Assembly: GCF_000514775.1 (NCBI RefSeq)
Contig: NZ_AZWO01000006.1
Span: 155,460-219,459, forward strand
Direction: 5' to 3'
Length of the DNA: 64,000 nucleotides
Source of the DNA: Salinispora pacifica CNR114
GTDB lineage: Bacteria; Actinomycetota; Actinomycetes; Mycobacteriales; Micromonosporaceae
Below, piece by piece: positions 46,955 through 55,937 of the stretch. The number at the start of each line of letters is the position of its first letter. Position 1 is the stretch's first letter. The position numbers and the translations under genes were made by a program. The notes beneath the pieces are model-generated. The model was given only the letters and a program-made list of their open reading frames with translations, was not told where the DNA came from and did not search any database.

Positions 46955-48580
46955 ATGCGGGGCACACGGACGGTGGTGGCGACGGCCGCCACGTTGGCCG
47001 TGGTGCTCGGCGGCACGTATCTGCTGCTGCCGCCGATGGGCTCGGACCTCGCCGCCCAGGTGGCCCGGGCCGACTTCTTCGCCGCCCACGGTGCCACCCC
47101 GGTCGACCTGCGGTGGTACGGCGGGGTCAACCAGTTCGGCTACAGCCTGCTCTCCCCGCCGGTGATGGCGCTGCTCGGCGTCCGGGTGACGGGGGTGCTC
47201 GCCCTGGTGGCGTCAACCGTCGCCTTCGCTGCCCTGCTGTGCCGCGTCGACGTCCCCCGGCCGTTGACCGGCGCCCTGGTGGGGGTGGTCACCTTCGCTG
47301 GCAACCTGGTCGCCGGCCGGGTCACGTTCGGGCTCGGGGTGGCCTTCGGCCTCGCCGCCCTCCTCGCCCTCACGCTGCCGGCCGGGCGACGACGACTCGT
47401 GCCGGCCACCGCCGGGGCGCTGCTGGCCGCCGCGACCAGCCCGGTGGCCGGGCTCTTCGTCGGGCTGGCCGGTGCCGCGCTGCTGCTCGGCCGCCGCTAC
47501 GTTGACGGCCTCGCCCTGGGGCTGGCGGCAGCGCTGCCGCTCGGGTTCACCGCCCTGCTCTTCGGCGACGGCGGCTGGATGAACATCAGCCGCACCGACA
47601 CCGTACGGGCGGTGGGGAGCAGCCTGCTGGTGGCGGCGCTGGTGGCGTACCGGCCGGTGCGGGTCGGCGCGCTGCTCGCCGCGGCCGGGGTACTCGGGGC
47701 GGCGCTGCTGCACACCCCGGTCGGCCTGAACGCGACCCGGCTGTCGGCGATGTTCGCGCTCCCTCTGCTGGCCGCCGCCGCGACCATCGGCACCGGCCGC
47801 TGGTTGCCGCGGCACACCGGCGAGCGAACGCACCCCCGCTGGCCGGCCCGACTCGTTCCCGCCGGCGGCACCGGGCTACGCCGGCGGCGGGCCGGCGGCG
47901 GACTCACCCTGGTCGTCCTGCTCGCCGCCGGGTTCTGGTGGCAGCCACCGGTGGTCCCGGCGGACCTGCGCAGCGCCACCGACCCAGCCGCCCGGCCCGC
48001 CTACTTCGCGCCCCTGCGCGACTTCCTCGCCACCCAACAACTCACCGGGCGGGTGGAGATCCCACCGACGCGCACCTATCGGGAGTCGGCGGCGCTGGGC
48101 GAGGTTCCGCTGGCGCGGGGCTGGCTACGCCAGGCGGACATCGACCGCAATCCGCTCTTCTTCACCACGGTGCCGGGTGCCACCGGCACCGGGGTTCCGC
48201 TGACCGCCCAGACCTACCACAGCTGGCTGCGGACGAACGCGGTGCAGTACGTGGCCGTACCCGACGCGCCCCTGTCCTGGGTCGGCCGGGCCGAGGCGGA
48301 GCTGGTCCGCGACGGCCTGCCCTACCTGCGCGAGGTGTGGTCCGACCCGCACTGGCGGGTCTGGGCCATGGTCGAGCCGACCCCCCTGGTCGGTGCCCCC
48401 GGCACGATCCTGCGGGCCGACGGCGCGACCGTGACGTTCCAGACCGACGGGCCCGCCACGGTCCCGGTACGGGTCCGGCACAGCCGTTGGTTGACCGCCA
48501 CCGGCGGCACCGTCACGGCAGCCGGCGAGTGGACCGCTGTCACCGTGCCACGGGCCGGGGTCTGGACCCTCGGCAGTTAA
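46955..48580 (+). CDS. Large polytopic membrane protein, unknown function
   Basis: 541 residues from ATG 46955 (GGAGG seven bases upstream). One N-terminal helix, an extracytoplasmic loop with PPMGSDLAAQVARADFFAAH, about ten more helices, and a C-terminal soluble domain from about residue 345. The plan (acidic first loop, many helices, outer C-domain) is like GT-C glycosyltransferases, but no family is recognised. It is divergent from the MptB-like gene with about 108 bases between, so the two may cooperate in envelope glycan synthesis. Confidence 0.75.
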   Translation: MRGTRTVVATAATLAVVLGGTYLLLPPMGSDLAAQVARADFFAAHGATPVDLRWYGGVNQFGYSLLSPPVMALLGVRVTGVLALVASTVAFAALLCRVDVPRPLTGALVGVVTFAGNLVAGRVTFGLGVAFGLAALLALTLPAGRRRLVPATAGALLAAATSPVAGLFVGLAGAALLLGRRYVDGLALGLAAALPLGFTALLFGDGGWMNISRTDTVRAVGSSLLVAALVAYRPVRVGALLAAAGVLGAALLHTPVGLNATRLSAMFALPLLAAAATIGTGRWLPRHTGERTHPRWPARLVPAGGTGLRRRRAGGGLTLVVLLAAGFWWQPPVVPADLRSATDPAARPAYFAPLRDFLATQQLTGRVEIPPTRTYRESAALGEVPLARGWLRQADIDRNPLFFTTVPGATGTGVPLTAQTYHSWLRTNAVQYVAVPDAPLSWVGRAEAELVRDGLPYLREVWSDPHWRVWAMVEPTPLVGAPGTILRADGATVTFQTDGPATVPVRVRHSRWLTATGGTVTAAGEWTAVTVPRAGVWTLGS

Positions 48581-48646
48581 CGACACTCACCGCTCGCCGA
48601 CCCGCTCGGCCCAGCGCCGAGGCCGCCGGGTCTGCTACGCCCCGGC

Positions 48647-48695
48647 GTGCCCGAGGCCGTCCTCAGAGCGCCGTGCCCGAGGCCGTCCTCAGAGC
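48647..48695 (-). repeat. 23-base direct repeat spanning the glnE stop
   Basis: Two perfect copies (48647-48669 and 48673-48695) with a 26-base period. The second copy covers the glnE stop codon; the first lies just beyond, as an extra copy of the gene end. Confidence 0.95.
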
Positions 48696-51600
48696 TCGAA
48701 GACGCGTTGCATGGCGGCGCGGGAACGGCGACCGGTGCGCAGATAGTCGTCGAGGAACTCGCCCGGATCGTCGCGGCCCAGGAGCCGAACCACCCCCGCC
48801 AGGTCCACCCCGTGCCGGGGCAGCTGATCAGTAGCCCGGCCGCGCACCAGCATCAGGGCGTTGCGGACCTGCGCGGTGAGGGTCCAGCCGGCCGTCATCG
48901 CCGCGGCGTCGTCCGGGTCCACCAGGCCCGCGTCCCGGGCCGCAGCGAGGGCGTTCAGGGTACGCGTGCCGCGCAGCTGCGGCAGCTGCCCGGCGTGCCG
49001 GAGCTGGAGCAGCTGCACCGCCCACTCGACATCGGCCAGCCCGCCCCGGCCCAGCTTGGTGTGGGTAGCCGGGTCGGCGCCCCGGGGCATCCGCTCGGTC
49101 TCCACCCGTGCCTTGATCCGCCGGATCTCGACCACCTGCTCCCAGGTCAGGCCCGCCGCCGGATAACGTAGCGGCTCGACCATCGCCAGGAACTCGGCGC
49201 CCAGATCCTCGTCACCGCAGACGAACCGGGCCCGCAGCAGTGCCTGCGCCTCCCACACCCGCGACCAGCGGGCGTAGTACTGCTGGTACGCGGCGAGGCT
49301 GCGGACCAGCGGCCCCTGCCGCCCCTCGGGGCGTAGGTCGGCGTCAACGCCGAGTGCCGGGTCGGGCGCGGGCATCCCGAGCAGTCGACGTAGCTCCTCG
49401 GCGACCGCCCGCGCGGCAGCGCTCGCCGTGCTCTCCGCCATCCCGGCCGGCGGATCGTGGACGAAGAGCACATCGGCATCGGAGAGATAGTTGGACTCGT
49501 ATCCGCCGAGCCGGCCCATGCCGATCACGGCGAAGCGCAGACCGGGCACCAGCGGCTGGGACGCCCGGGCGGCAGCCAGGGCGGCGGCCAGGGTGGCGTC
49601 GGTGACATCCGCCAGTGCGGTGCCGACCGCGCCCACGTCGGTCAGGGCCGGCGCGGCCCGCCCCGGCGCAGCGGGCGGCGACGGCGCCAACGAACCGGCC
49701 CGACTCAGCACGTCGGCACAGGCGAGGCGGAGTAACTCCCGACGGCGGAGCGCGCGGACTGCCCGGATCGCCTCCACCGGGTCGCCGGCGTGTCGCGCCG
49801 CCGCCGCCGCGAAGCCCTCGCCGAGCACCGGCCGGGGCCGCGCGGCCAGTTCACTCTCCTGCGCGAGCAGACGCAGCGCCTCCGGCTCGCGGGCGAGCAG
49901 GTCGGTCACGTACCGAGAGGAGGAGAGCACGCGCGCCAGCCGGCGGGCCACCGGCCCCTCGTCGCGCAGCAGCCGCAGATACCAGGGGGTGCTGCCGAGC
50001 TTCTCGGAGACCTTCCGGTAGCTGAGCAGCCCGCGGTCCGGCTCGGGAGCGTCGGCGAACTCGCTGAGCAGCACCGGCAGCAGGGTGCGCTGGATGGCCG
50101 CGGTGCGGCTTACCCCACCGGTGAGGGCCTGCAGGTGGCGCAGCGCCCCGGCTGGGTCCTCGAAGCCGAGGATCTCCAGCCGGTTGCGGGCCGCCGCCGG
50201 GGTCAGTCGCAGCCCGTCGGCGGGCACCCGGGCGACCGACTCCAGCAACGGCCGGTAGAACAGCTTGGCGTGCAGCCGGCGTACCTCGGCGGCGTGGGTG
50301 ACCCGCTCGATTCGAAACGCCTCGACGGCGCTGCGTCCCGGTGCCGCCGAGTAGCCGAGCGCCCCCGCCAACCAGCGCAACGCGTCCGGGTCGGTGGGTA
50401 CGGTGTGGGTCCGGCGCAGCCCCTGCAACTGCAGCCGGTGCTCGACGGCGCGCAGGAAGTGGTAGCCGCGCAGCAACGCCTCCCCGTCCACCCGCCCGAC
50501 GTAACCACCGCTGACCAACGCGCGCAGGGCGGGAATGGTGCCCGGCACCCGCAGCGCCTCGTCGCCCCGGCCATGCACCAGTTGCAGCAACTGCACCGCG
50601 AACTCGATGTCGCGCAGCCCTCCCGGACCGCGCTTGATCTCGCGCTCCTGCTCCGCCGGCGGAATGTGATCGATGATTTTGCGCCGCATGGCCCGAACAT
50701 CCTCGACCGCCTCCGGGCGCTCCGCGGCCCGCCAGAGCAGCGGCGCGAGCTGCTGAATCCACTCCTGGCCCAGCGCCAGGTCGCCGGCGGCCGGCCGCGC
50801 CTTGAGCAGCGCCTGGAACTCCCAGGTCCGGGCCCACCGCCGGTAGTAGGCGAGATGGCTGGCGAGGGTGCGCACCAGCGGGCCCCGCTTCCCCTCGGGG
50901 CGCAGCGCGGCGTCTACCGGCCAGGCGACCAGGCCACAGATGTGAATCAGGCGGGTGGCGATCGCGGTCGCCGCGGGAAGGTCGTCGTCCTCGGCCGCGA
51001 CGAAGATCACGTCAACGTCGGAGACATAGTTCAACTCGTCACCGCCGCACTTGCCCATGGCCACCACGGCCAGCCGGGGCCGGGGCGTACCCTCCGGCAG
51101 CTCACCCTGCGCGAGGTCGTAGGCAGCGGTGAGAGTCACGTCGGCCAACGCGGAGAGCGCGGCCATCGTCTGCTCCAGACCCTGGTTGCCGGTCAGGTCG
51201 GCCGCGGCGATCCGGAGCAACGCCAGCCGGTACGCCGACCGCAGCTGGGCGATCGAACCGTCTGCGCCGGTCAGCTGGAGCCGACCGTCGGCGGTGGGCG
51301 CCAGTCCGTCCGCGGTGCTCCGGAGGTCAGCCCACTGGCCCGGGTTGGCGACCAGGTGGTCGCCGAGCGCCGAGGAGGCGCCGAGGACGGCGACCAGGCG
51401 CCGCCGCAGCCCCGGATCGTCGTACAGGTCGGCGAGGAGCCTGGACGCGGCTCCCATCCCCGCCGGGTCAGCGCCACTGGCCGTTTCACCGGCTCCCGCG
51501 GCCCGATATTCGGCCTCCACCAGCCGGTGCAGCTGGCGCAGCGCCAGATCCGGATCGGCGGCCCGGGACAGCGCGGCTAGTAGCTCCGCCGCCCGCTGGT

Positions 51601-51736
51601 CCGCGGGTTCCTGCGTCTCCGGCTGCCAGAGCGCCAGGCCCGCCGGGCCGAGCAGGTCGCCCGCACGGACGCTGTTGTCGCTGGTGCCGAAGCCGTAGCG
51701 GGCGAGCCGTCCCGCGGCCCGGGTCGGCCGTTTCAT
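48689..51736 (-). CDS. glnE: Glutamine synthetase adenylyltransferase/deadenylylase
   Basis: 1015 residues. Two nucleotidyltransferase domains are visible: VVAMGKCGGDELNYVSDVDV (about residues 222-241) and VIGMGRLGGYESNYLSDADV (about 740-760), each followed by a helical HD-like domain. The C-terminal half usually adenylylates and the N-terminal half deadenylylates GlnA. The target Tyr is present in glnA1 (43813). ATG 51736 overlaps the upstream GATase-like stop by four bases, so the two are translationally coupled. Confidence 0.96.
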   Translation of the reverse strand: MKRPTRAAGRLARYGFGTSDNSVRAGDLLGPAGLALWQPETQEPADQRAAELLAALSRAADPDLALRQLHRLVEAEYRAAGAGETASGADPAGMGAASRLLADLYDDPGLRRRLVAVLGASSALGDHLVANPGQWADLRSTADGLAPTADGRLQLTGADGSIAQLRSAYRLALLRIAAADLTGNQGLEQTMAALSALADVTLTAAYDLAQGELPEGTPRPRLAVVAMGKCGGDELNYVSDVDVIFVAAEDDDLPAATAIATRLIHICGLVAWPVDAALRPEGKRGPLVRTLASHLAYYRRWARTWEFQALLKARPAAGDLALGQEWIQQLAPLLWRAAERPEAVEDVRAMRRKIIDHIPPAEQEREIKRGPGGLRDIEFAVQLLQLVHGRGDEALRVPGTIPALRALVSGGYVGRVDGEALLRGYHFLRAVEHRLQLQGLRRTHTVPTDPDALRWLAGALGYSAAPGRSAVEAFRIERVTHAAEVRRLHAKLFYRPLLESVARVPADGLRLTPAAARNRLEILGFEDPAGALRHLQALTGGVSRTAAIQRTLLPVLLSEFADAPEPDRGLLSYRKVSEKLGSTPWYLRLLRDEGPVARRLARVLSSSRYVTDLLAREPEALRLLAQESELAARPRPVLGEGFAAAAARHAGDPVEAIRAVRALRRRELLRLACADVLSRAGSLAPSPPAAPGRAAPALTDVGAVGTALADVTDATLAAALAAARASQPLVPGLRFAVIGMGRLGGYESNYLSDADVLFVHDPPAGMAESTASAAARAVAEELRRLLGMPAPDPALGVDADLRPEGRQGPLVRSLAAYQQYYARWSRVWEAQALLRARFVCGDEDLGAEFLAMVEPLRYPAAGLTWEQVVEIRRIKARVETERMPRGADPATHTKLGRGGLADVEWAVQLLQLRHAGQLPQLRGTRTLNALAAARDAGLVDPDDAAAMTAGWTLTAQVRNALMLVRGRATDQLPRHGVDLAGVVRLLGRDDPGEFLDDYLRTGRRSRAAMQRVFEL

Positions 51737-52500
51737 TCGTGCCCGAGCAGCGGCAGGCTACGGCGGGCCCCCTCGTCCAGCTCGCCGCAGGCCAGGGCGG
51801 CGAACCGCGCCGCGAAGGGCTGCCAGACCTCCTCGACATCGACCATCACCGCGGCGCAGGCGGCGACGACCAGCTCCGGGTCATAGTCCAGCTCGGCGAG
51901 CAGGTCCGAATCCGCCGCCCAGTCGGCGACCATCGCGGTGTCGCACTCGATGTGGAACTGCAGGCCCCAGGCGCGGTCACCGAGGCGGAAGGCCTGATGC
52001 GGGTAGCGGGTGGAGGCGGCCAGCAGGGTCGCCCCGACCGGCAGCTCAATGATCTCGTCGGCGTGCCACTGGAACACGTCCGGGATCAACGGCACGTACT
52101 TGAAGAGCGGATCCGTCTCGGCGGCGTCCCGGCGGCCCACCACCGCGGGACCGACCTCCGGCCCGGACTGGCTGCGCTCGACCGTTCCGGCGTGCGCGGT
52201 CGCGAGCAGTTGCGCGCCCAGGCCGATCGCCAGGGTCGGCACCCGGTGCCGGACCGCCTTGCGCGACAGCGCCTCCACCCGCGGGAGCCAGGACGCCGAC
52301 GGCTCACCATCGGGCAGTGGGTACGCCTGCTGCCCACCGCCGAGGACAACCAGCGCCGCGTATCCGTCCAGGTCGGCCGGGAGCTCGTCGCCGACGTGCG
52401 GCCGGGCGAGGTGCAGCCGCAGCCCGGCTTCGGTCAGCCACTCCCCGAGCCGACGCGCGTCTTCGGCCGGGTCATTTTCGATCACCAACGCGGTTGCCAC
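51733..52500 (-). CDS. Class I glutamine amidotransferase-like protein lacking the nucleophile Cys
   Basis: 255 residues from GTG 52500 (an in-frame start at 52524 would add eight). Flavodoxin-like GATase fold: ALVVLGGGQQAY, the nucleophile elbow PTLAIGLGAQLLATA, and the His-Glu part of the triad LQFHIECD. The elbow Cys expected in GICLG is Gly here (GGC codon, one base from TGC). It should therefore not hydrolyse glutamine. It overlaps glnE (ATGA) and probably belongs to its function or expression. Confidence 0.85.
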   Translation of the reverse strand: MATALVIENDPAEDARRLGEWLTEAGLRLHLARPHVGDELPADLDGYAALVVLGGGQQAYPLPDGEPSASWLPRVEALSRKAVRHRVPTLAIGLGAQLLATAHAGTVERSQSGPEVGPAVVGRRDAAETDPLFKYVPLIPDVFQWHADEIIELPVGATLLAASTRYPHQAFRLGDRAWGLQFHIECDTAMVADWAADSDLLAELDYDPELVVAACAAVMVDVEEVWQPFAARFAALACGELDEGARRSLPLLGHE

Positions 52501-52553
52501 GCCGTCGAGGCTATCCCGTGCCACCGGCAGGGGGCTGGTTAGGCTCGATTGTT

Positions 52554-53486
52554 GTGATCACCGATGAGGTACTCCGTCCGCCCGCGCTGCGTCCGGGCGA
52601 CACCGTACTCCTGGTGTCGCCGTCCGGGCCCACCCGGCCGGAGCGGGTCGCCCGCGGCATCGAGTTGCTGACCAGCTGGGGTCTGCGGCCGGTGCCGGCC
52701 CCCAACGCGTACGCCCGCCAGGGCTACCTCGCCGGCGCGGACGAACTGCGGGCGGCGGACCTGAACGCCGCGTTCACCGACCCCGCCGTGCGGGGGATCA
52801 TCTGCACCCGGGGCGGGTACGGTGCGCAGCGCATGGTGGACGCGATCGACATGGCAGCCGTCCGCCGGGATCCGAAGGTGGTGGCCGGCTTCTCCGACAT
52901 CACCGCCCTCCAGTTCGCGCTCTGGCGGGGGGCCCGGTTGGCCGGGCTACACGGCCCCGGCGCGGCCTGGCGGGACGAACGGACGGCGTTGAGCTCCGCG
53001 CAGTCACTACACGCCGCGCTGACCACCACCGAACCGGTGACGGTGGCCGCCCGGGAGGGCGAGGAGACCTTCGGCGTCCGGGTCCCGGGTCGGGCCGGCG
53101 GCCGGCTGCTCGGCGGCAACCTCTGCCTGATCGTGGCGTCGATCGGCACGGTGGACCTGCCGGACCTGACCGGGGCGGTGCTGCTGCTCGAGGAGATACA
53201 GGAACCCCCCTACAAGATCGACCGGATGCTCACCCAACTTCGCCGGGCCGGGGTGCTGGCCGGGCTGGCCGCGGTGGCGGTCGGGCAGTTCACCGACTGC
53301 GCCGACGGGTGGGCGGTGGACGTCGCCGATGTGCTCACCGACCGGCTGGGGGACCTCGGCGTCCCCGTCCTCGGTGGATTGCCGATCGGGCACGGGGTGG
53401 GTCAGCTCACTGTTCCGGTCGGCACCGAGGCGGTGCTGGACGCGGACGCCGGCACTCTCACCGTCGCCCCGGCTGTCCGCGGCTGA
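52554..53486 (+). CDS. LD-carboxypeptidase, peptidase family S66
   Basis: 310 residues from GTG 52554. N-terminal ALRPGDTVLLVSPSGP, a CTRGGYGAQRMVDAID region, nucleophile Ser in VAGFSDITALQFAL, the Glu in LLLEEIQEPPYKIDRML and the His in GLPIGHGVGQLTVPVG are all in place. It trims the terminal D-Ala of tetrapeptides in murein recycling, or cleaves related peptides (some S66 members give microcin C immunity). No signal peptide, so cytoplasmic. Divergent from the GATase-like gene. Confidence 0.9.
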   Translation: MITDEVLRPPALRPGDTVLLVSPSGPTRPERVARGIELLTSWGLRPVPAPNAYARQGYLAGADELRAADLNAAFTDPAVRGIICTRGGYGAQRMVDAIDMAAVRRDPKVVAGFSDITALQFALWRGARLAGLHGPGAAWRDERTALSSAQSLHAALTTTEPVTVAAREGEETFGVRVPGRAGGRLLGGNLCLIVASIGTVDLPDLTGAVLLLEEIQEPPYKIDRMLTQLRRAGVLAGLAAVAVGQFTDCADGWAVDVADVLTDRLGDLGVPVLGGLPIGHGVGQLTVPVGTEAVLDADAGTLTVAPAVRG

Positions 53487-53662
53487 CCCGGCCGTCCGGC
53501 GCACCGGCTGTCCGGTGAGCCGCCGGAGCAGTGGTCGGTTCACCGGCTACCCCGGGCATTGCCCAGATTGCCAGCTGGCACATAGCTTCGCCACGGTGTT
53601 CCTCCAGCGGGAGCGGTCACTGTCGGTCGGGTAATGCATCACCGACGAGTTGGAGGATCACC

Positions 53663-54166
53663 ATGTCCCGCACGATTCGTAAAAAGCACCTACTGGCCGG
53701 GCTCGCCGCGGCCGGCGTGCTCGGCGTCGGCGTGGCCGCACCGGCCGTGGCCGCTGACAACACCTCGCCCTCCCCGAGCGCCAGCGCCGTCGCCGAGAAG
53801 GGCGCAGACAAGGAGCAGCAGCGCTCCGACCGGCAGGCCGCGTTCGCCGAGGCGCTCGCCGAGAAGCTTGGCGTTGACGTGAACAAGGTAACCACGGCGT
53901 TGGAGGAACTGCGCGAACAGCGGGCGGCCGACCGGCCCGAGCGGGGCGAGCGGCCCGAGCGGGGCGAGCGGGGCGAGCGGGGCGAGCGGGGCGAACGCCC
54001 GGACGCCGCTGACCGGCAGGAGGCGCTCGCGCAGCGCCTGGCCCAAGCGGTCGAGGAGGGCACGCTCACCCAGGAGCAGGCCGACGCGATCACCGCGGCG
54101 GCCGAGGCCGGCATCCTCCGGGGCCCGGGCGGGCCGGGCGGGCACGACGGCTCCGTGGGTAAGTAG
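53663..54166 (+). CDS. Small secreted protein with Gly-Glu-Arg repeats
   Basis: 167 residues. A clear signal peptide (basic start, LLAGLAAAGVLGVGVAAPAVA, cleavage after about residue 31) is followed by a Ser/Pro-rich linker. Then come EALAEKLGVDVNKVTTALEELREQR, a Glu/Arg/Gly repeat block (about 90-112), and a second helical unit AQRLAQAVEEGTLTQEQADAI. The two helical units look related. ATG 53663 has GGAGG six bases upstream. Function unknown. Confidence 0.8.
   Translation: MSRTIRKKHLLAGLAAAGVLGVGVAAPAVAADNTSPSPSASAVAEKGADKEQQRSDRQAAFAEALAEKLGVDVNKVTTALEELREQRAADRPERGERPERGERGERGERGERPDAADRQEALAQRLAQAVEEGTLTQEQADAITAAAEAGILRGPGGPGGHDGSVGK
53936..53998 (+). repeat. Nine-base tandem repeats encoding Gly-Glu-Arg
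   Basis: GGCGAGCGG units, interrupted twice by CCCGAGCGG, repeated about seven times in the secreted protein gene. Near-exact, so copy number may vary. Confidence 0.85.
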
Positions 54167-54189
54167 TTCGCCCCGCCGGCGGACTTCCC

Positions 54190-54221
54190 GGGCGGCGCGC
54201 CGGTAGCCCGGCGCGCCGCCC
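54190..54221. terminator. 14-base perfect hairpin between the secreted protein and glnA2
   Basis: Arms 54190-54203 and 54208-54221 pair perfectly around TAGC in the convergent gap, 24 bases after the plus-strand stop. Confidence 0.8.
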
Positions 54222-54384
54222 TTCGCGGACCGAGCTGCGGCACCTCGCCCGCACCGCGGTCCTCGTCGGTCCCGGTCGGATCCGAACCAACCACCGGCAG
54301 CCCGACGGTGGTGCTGGAGTCGATGGGCAAGGTCGGCCGGCACGCAGTCCGACGCCAGGAGCAGGACCGGCCGGGGCCGGCGGA

Positions 54385-55740
54385 TCAGAGCGAGAGGTAG
54401 TGCTGCCGCTCGTACGGCGTGACCTCGCGGCGGTACTGCTCCCACTCGGACCGCTTGTTGCGCAGGAAGAAGTCGAAGACGTGCTCGCCGAGCACCTCGG
54501 CGACCAGTTCGGAGCCGGCCATCACATCGATCGCCTCGGCGAGGTTCTCCGGCAGCGGCTCGTACCCCATCGCCCGGCGCTCGGCGCTGGTCAGCGACCA
54601 CACGTCGTCCTCGGCGCCCGGCGGCAGCTCGTACCCCTCCTCGATACCCTTGAGGCCGGCGCCGAGCATCACCGCAAAGGCCAGGTACGGGTTGGTCGCC
54701 GAGTCGGGCGATCGGACCTCGACCCGGGCGGAGTTCGGCTTGCCGTACGCCGGGACCCGGACCAGCGCGGAGCGGTTCAGATGCCCCCAGCAGACGTACG
54801 CGGGGCTCTCGGTGACCCGGTTCGGCAGGGCCTGCGGGAAGAGCCGTTTGTACGAGTTGACCCACTGGTTGGTGACGGCCGTGTACTCCCGGGCGTGCAC
54901 CAGCAGGCCGGCGATGAACGCGCGGGCGACCTTGGAGAGCTTCCTCGGGTCACCGGCGTCATGGAACGCGTTGCGCTCCCCCTCGAACAGCGAGAGGTGG
55001 GTGTGCATGCCGCTGCCCGGCTGGTCGGTGAAGGGCTTCGGCATGAAGGTGGCCTGCACGCCGGTGGAGAGCGCCACCTCCTTGACCACGTGCCGGAACG
55101 TCATGATGTTGTCGGCGGTGTTGAGCGCGTCGGCGTAGCGCAGGTCGATCTCCTGCTGACCGGGGGCGACCTCGTGGTGGCTGAACTCGACGGAGATTCC
55201 GATCCGTTCCAGCGCGAGTACCGCCTGTCGGCGGAAGTCCCGCGCGACCGCGTGGGTGGTGTGCTCGAAGTAGCCACCGGTGTCGACCGGGGTTGGCACC
55301 GAGCCGTCGGGCGCCCCATCCTCCAGCAGGTAGAACTCGATCTCTGGATGGGTGTAGTAGGTGAAGCCCTTCTCCGCTGCCCGGGACAGCGCCCGACGCA
55401 GCACGTGACGCGGGTCGGCCCAGGACGGGCTGCCGTCGGGGAGCAGGATGTCGCAGAACATCCGGGCACTCTCGCCGCTGACCCCGCCCTCGAAGGGGAA
55501 GACCTGGAAGGTGGTCGGGTCCGGCATCGCCACCATGTCAGATTCGACGACCCGGGCGAAGCCCTCGATCGCCGAGCCGTCGAACCCGATGCCCTCCTCG
55601 AAGGCGGACTCCAACTCCGCGGGGGCCACCGACACGCTCTTCAGCGTGCCCAGCACATCCGTGAACCACAGCCGGACGAACCGGATGTCCCGCTCTTCCA
55701 GCGTACGGAGGACAAACTCCTGCTGACGGTCCACTTCCAC
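54385..55740 (-). CDS. glnA2: Glutamine synthetase-like protein, GlnA2 type
   Basis: 451 residues. Type I synthetase motifs: GFDGSAIEGF, HPEIEFYLLEDG, FMPKPFTDQPGSGMH and the C-terminal EWEQYRREVTPYERQHYLSL. The adenylylation Tyr loop of glnA1 is not conserved (the region reads PPGAEDDVWSLTSAERRAMG), so GlnE control is not expected. In Streptomyces some GlnA-like enzymes use polyamines; the N-terminal and active-site motifs here look like true GlnA2. ATG 55740. Confidence 0.92.
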   Translation of the reverse strand: MEVDRQQEFVLRTLEERDIRFVRLWFTDVLGTLKSVSVAPAELESAFEEGIGFDGSAIEGFARVVESDMVAMPDPTTFQVFPFEGGVSGESARMFCDILLPDGSPSWADPRHVLRRALSRAAEKGFTYYTHPEIEFYLLEDGAPDGSVPTPVDTGGYFEHTTHAVARDFRRQAVLALERIGISVEFSHHEVAPGQQEIDLRYADALNTADNIMTFRHVVKEVALSTGVQATFMPKPFTDQPGSGMHTHLSLFEGERNAFHDAGDPRKLSKVARAFIAGLLVHAREYTAVTNQWVNSYKRLFPQALPNRVTESPAYVCWGHLNRSALVRVPAYGKPNSARVEVRSPDSATNPYLAFAVMLGAGLKGIEEGYELPPGAEDDVWSLTSAERRAMGYEPLPENLAEAIDVMAGSELVAEVLGEHVFDFFLRNKRSEWEQYRREVTPYERQHYLSL

Positions 55741-55810
55741 CCCTTACTACCCTATTGTCCACTTTCGGCCCGCCAACGACCGGCCTGACCGATCAGTTTC
55801 CACCGGCCTC

Positions 55811-55826
55811 GTTACGCCGACGTTAC
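55811..55826. promoter_or_regulatory. GTTAC direct repeat between glnA2 and nadE
   Basis: GTTAC at 55811-55815 and 55822-55826, spaced by six bases (11-base period). On the minus strand this reads GTAAC-n6-GTAAC, like GlnR half-sites and MtrA-type direct repeats. It lies 71 bases upstream of the glnA2 start and 112 upstream of nadE. Confidence 0.45.
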
Positions 55827-55937
55827 GCGACCTTCCCACGCCCGCACCGGCCTGTCCCACCCCCGCCACAACCAGCTGGGAGCCCCCTTCCCCGCACGCG
55901 CCATACCCCGCTCGGACCGCTGCGGCAAGATAGGGAC

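Noticed and set aside
49790..51580. 596-codon plus-strand reading frame opposite glnE
   Set aside because: It is antisense to a well-supported gene and has no family motif; GC-rich codon bias opens the opposite frame.
54400..55788. 462-codon plus-strand reading frame opposite glnA2
   Set aside because: Antisense shadow of a clear glutamine synthetase gene, with no motif of its own.
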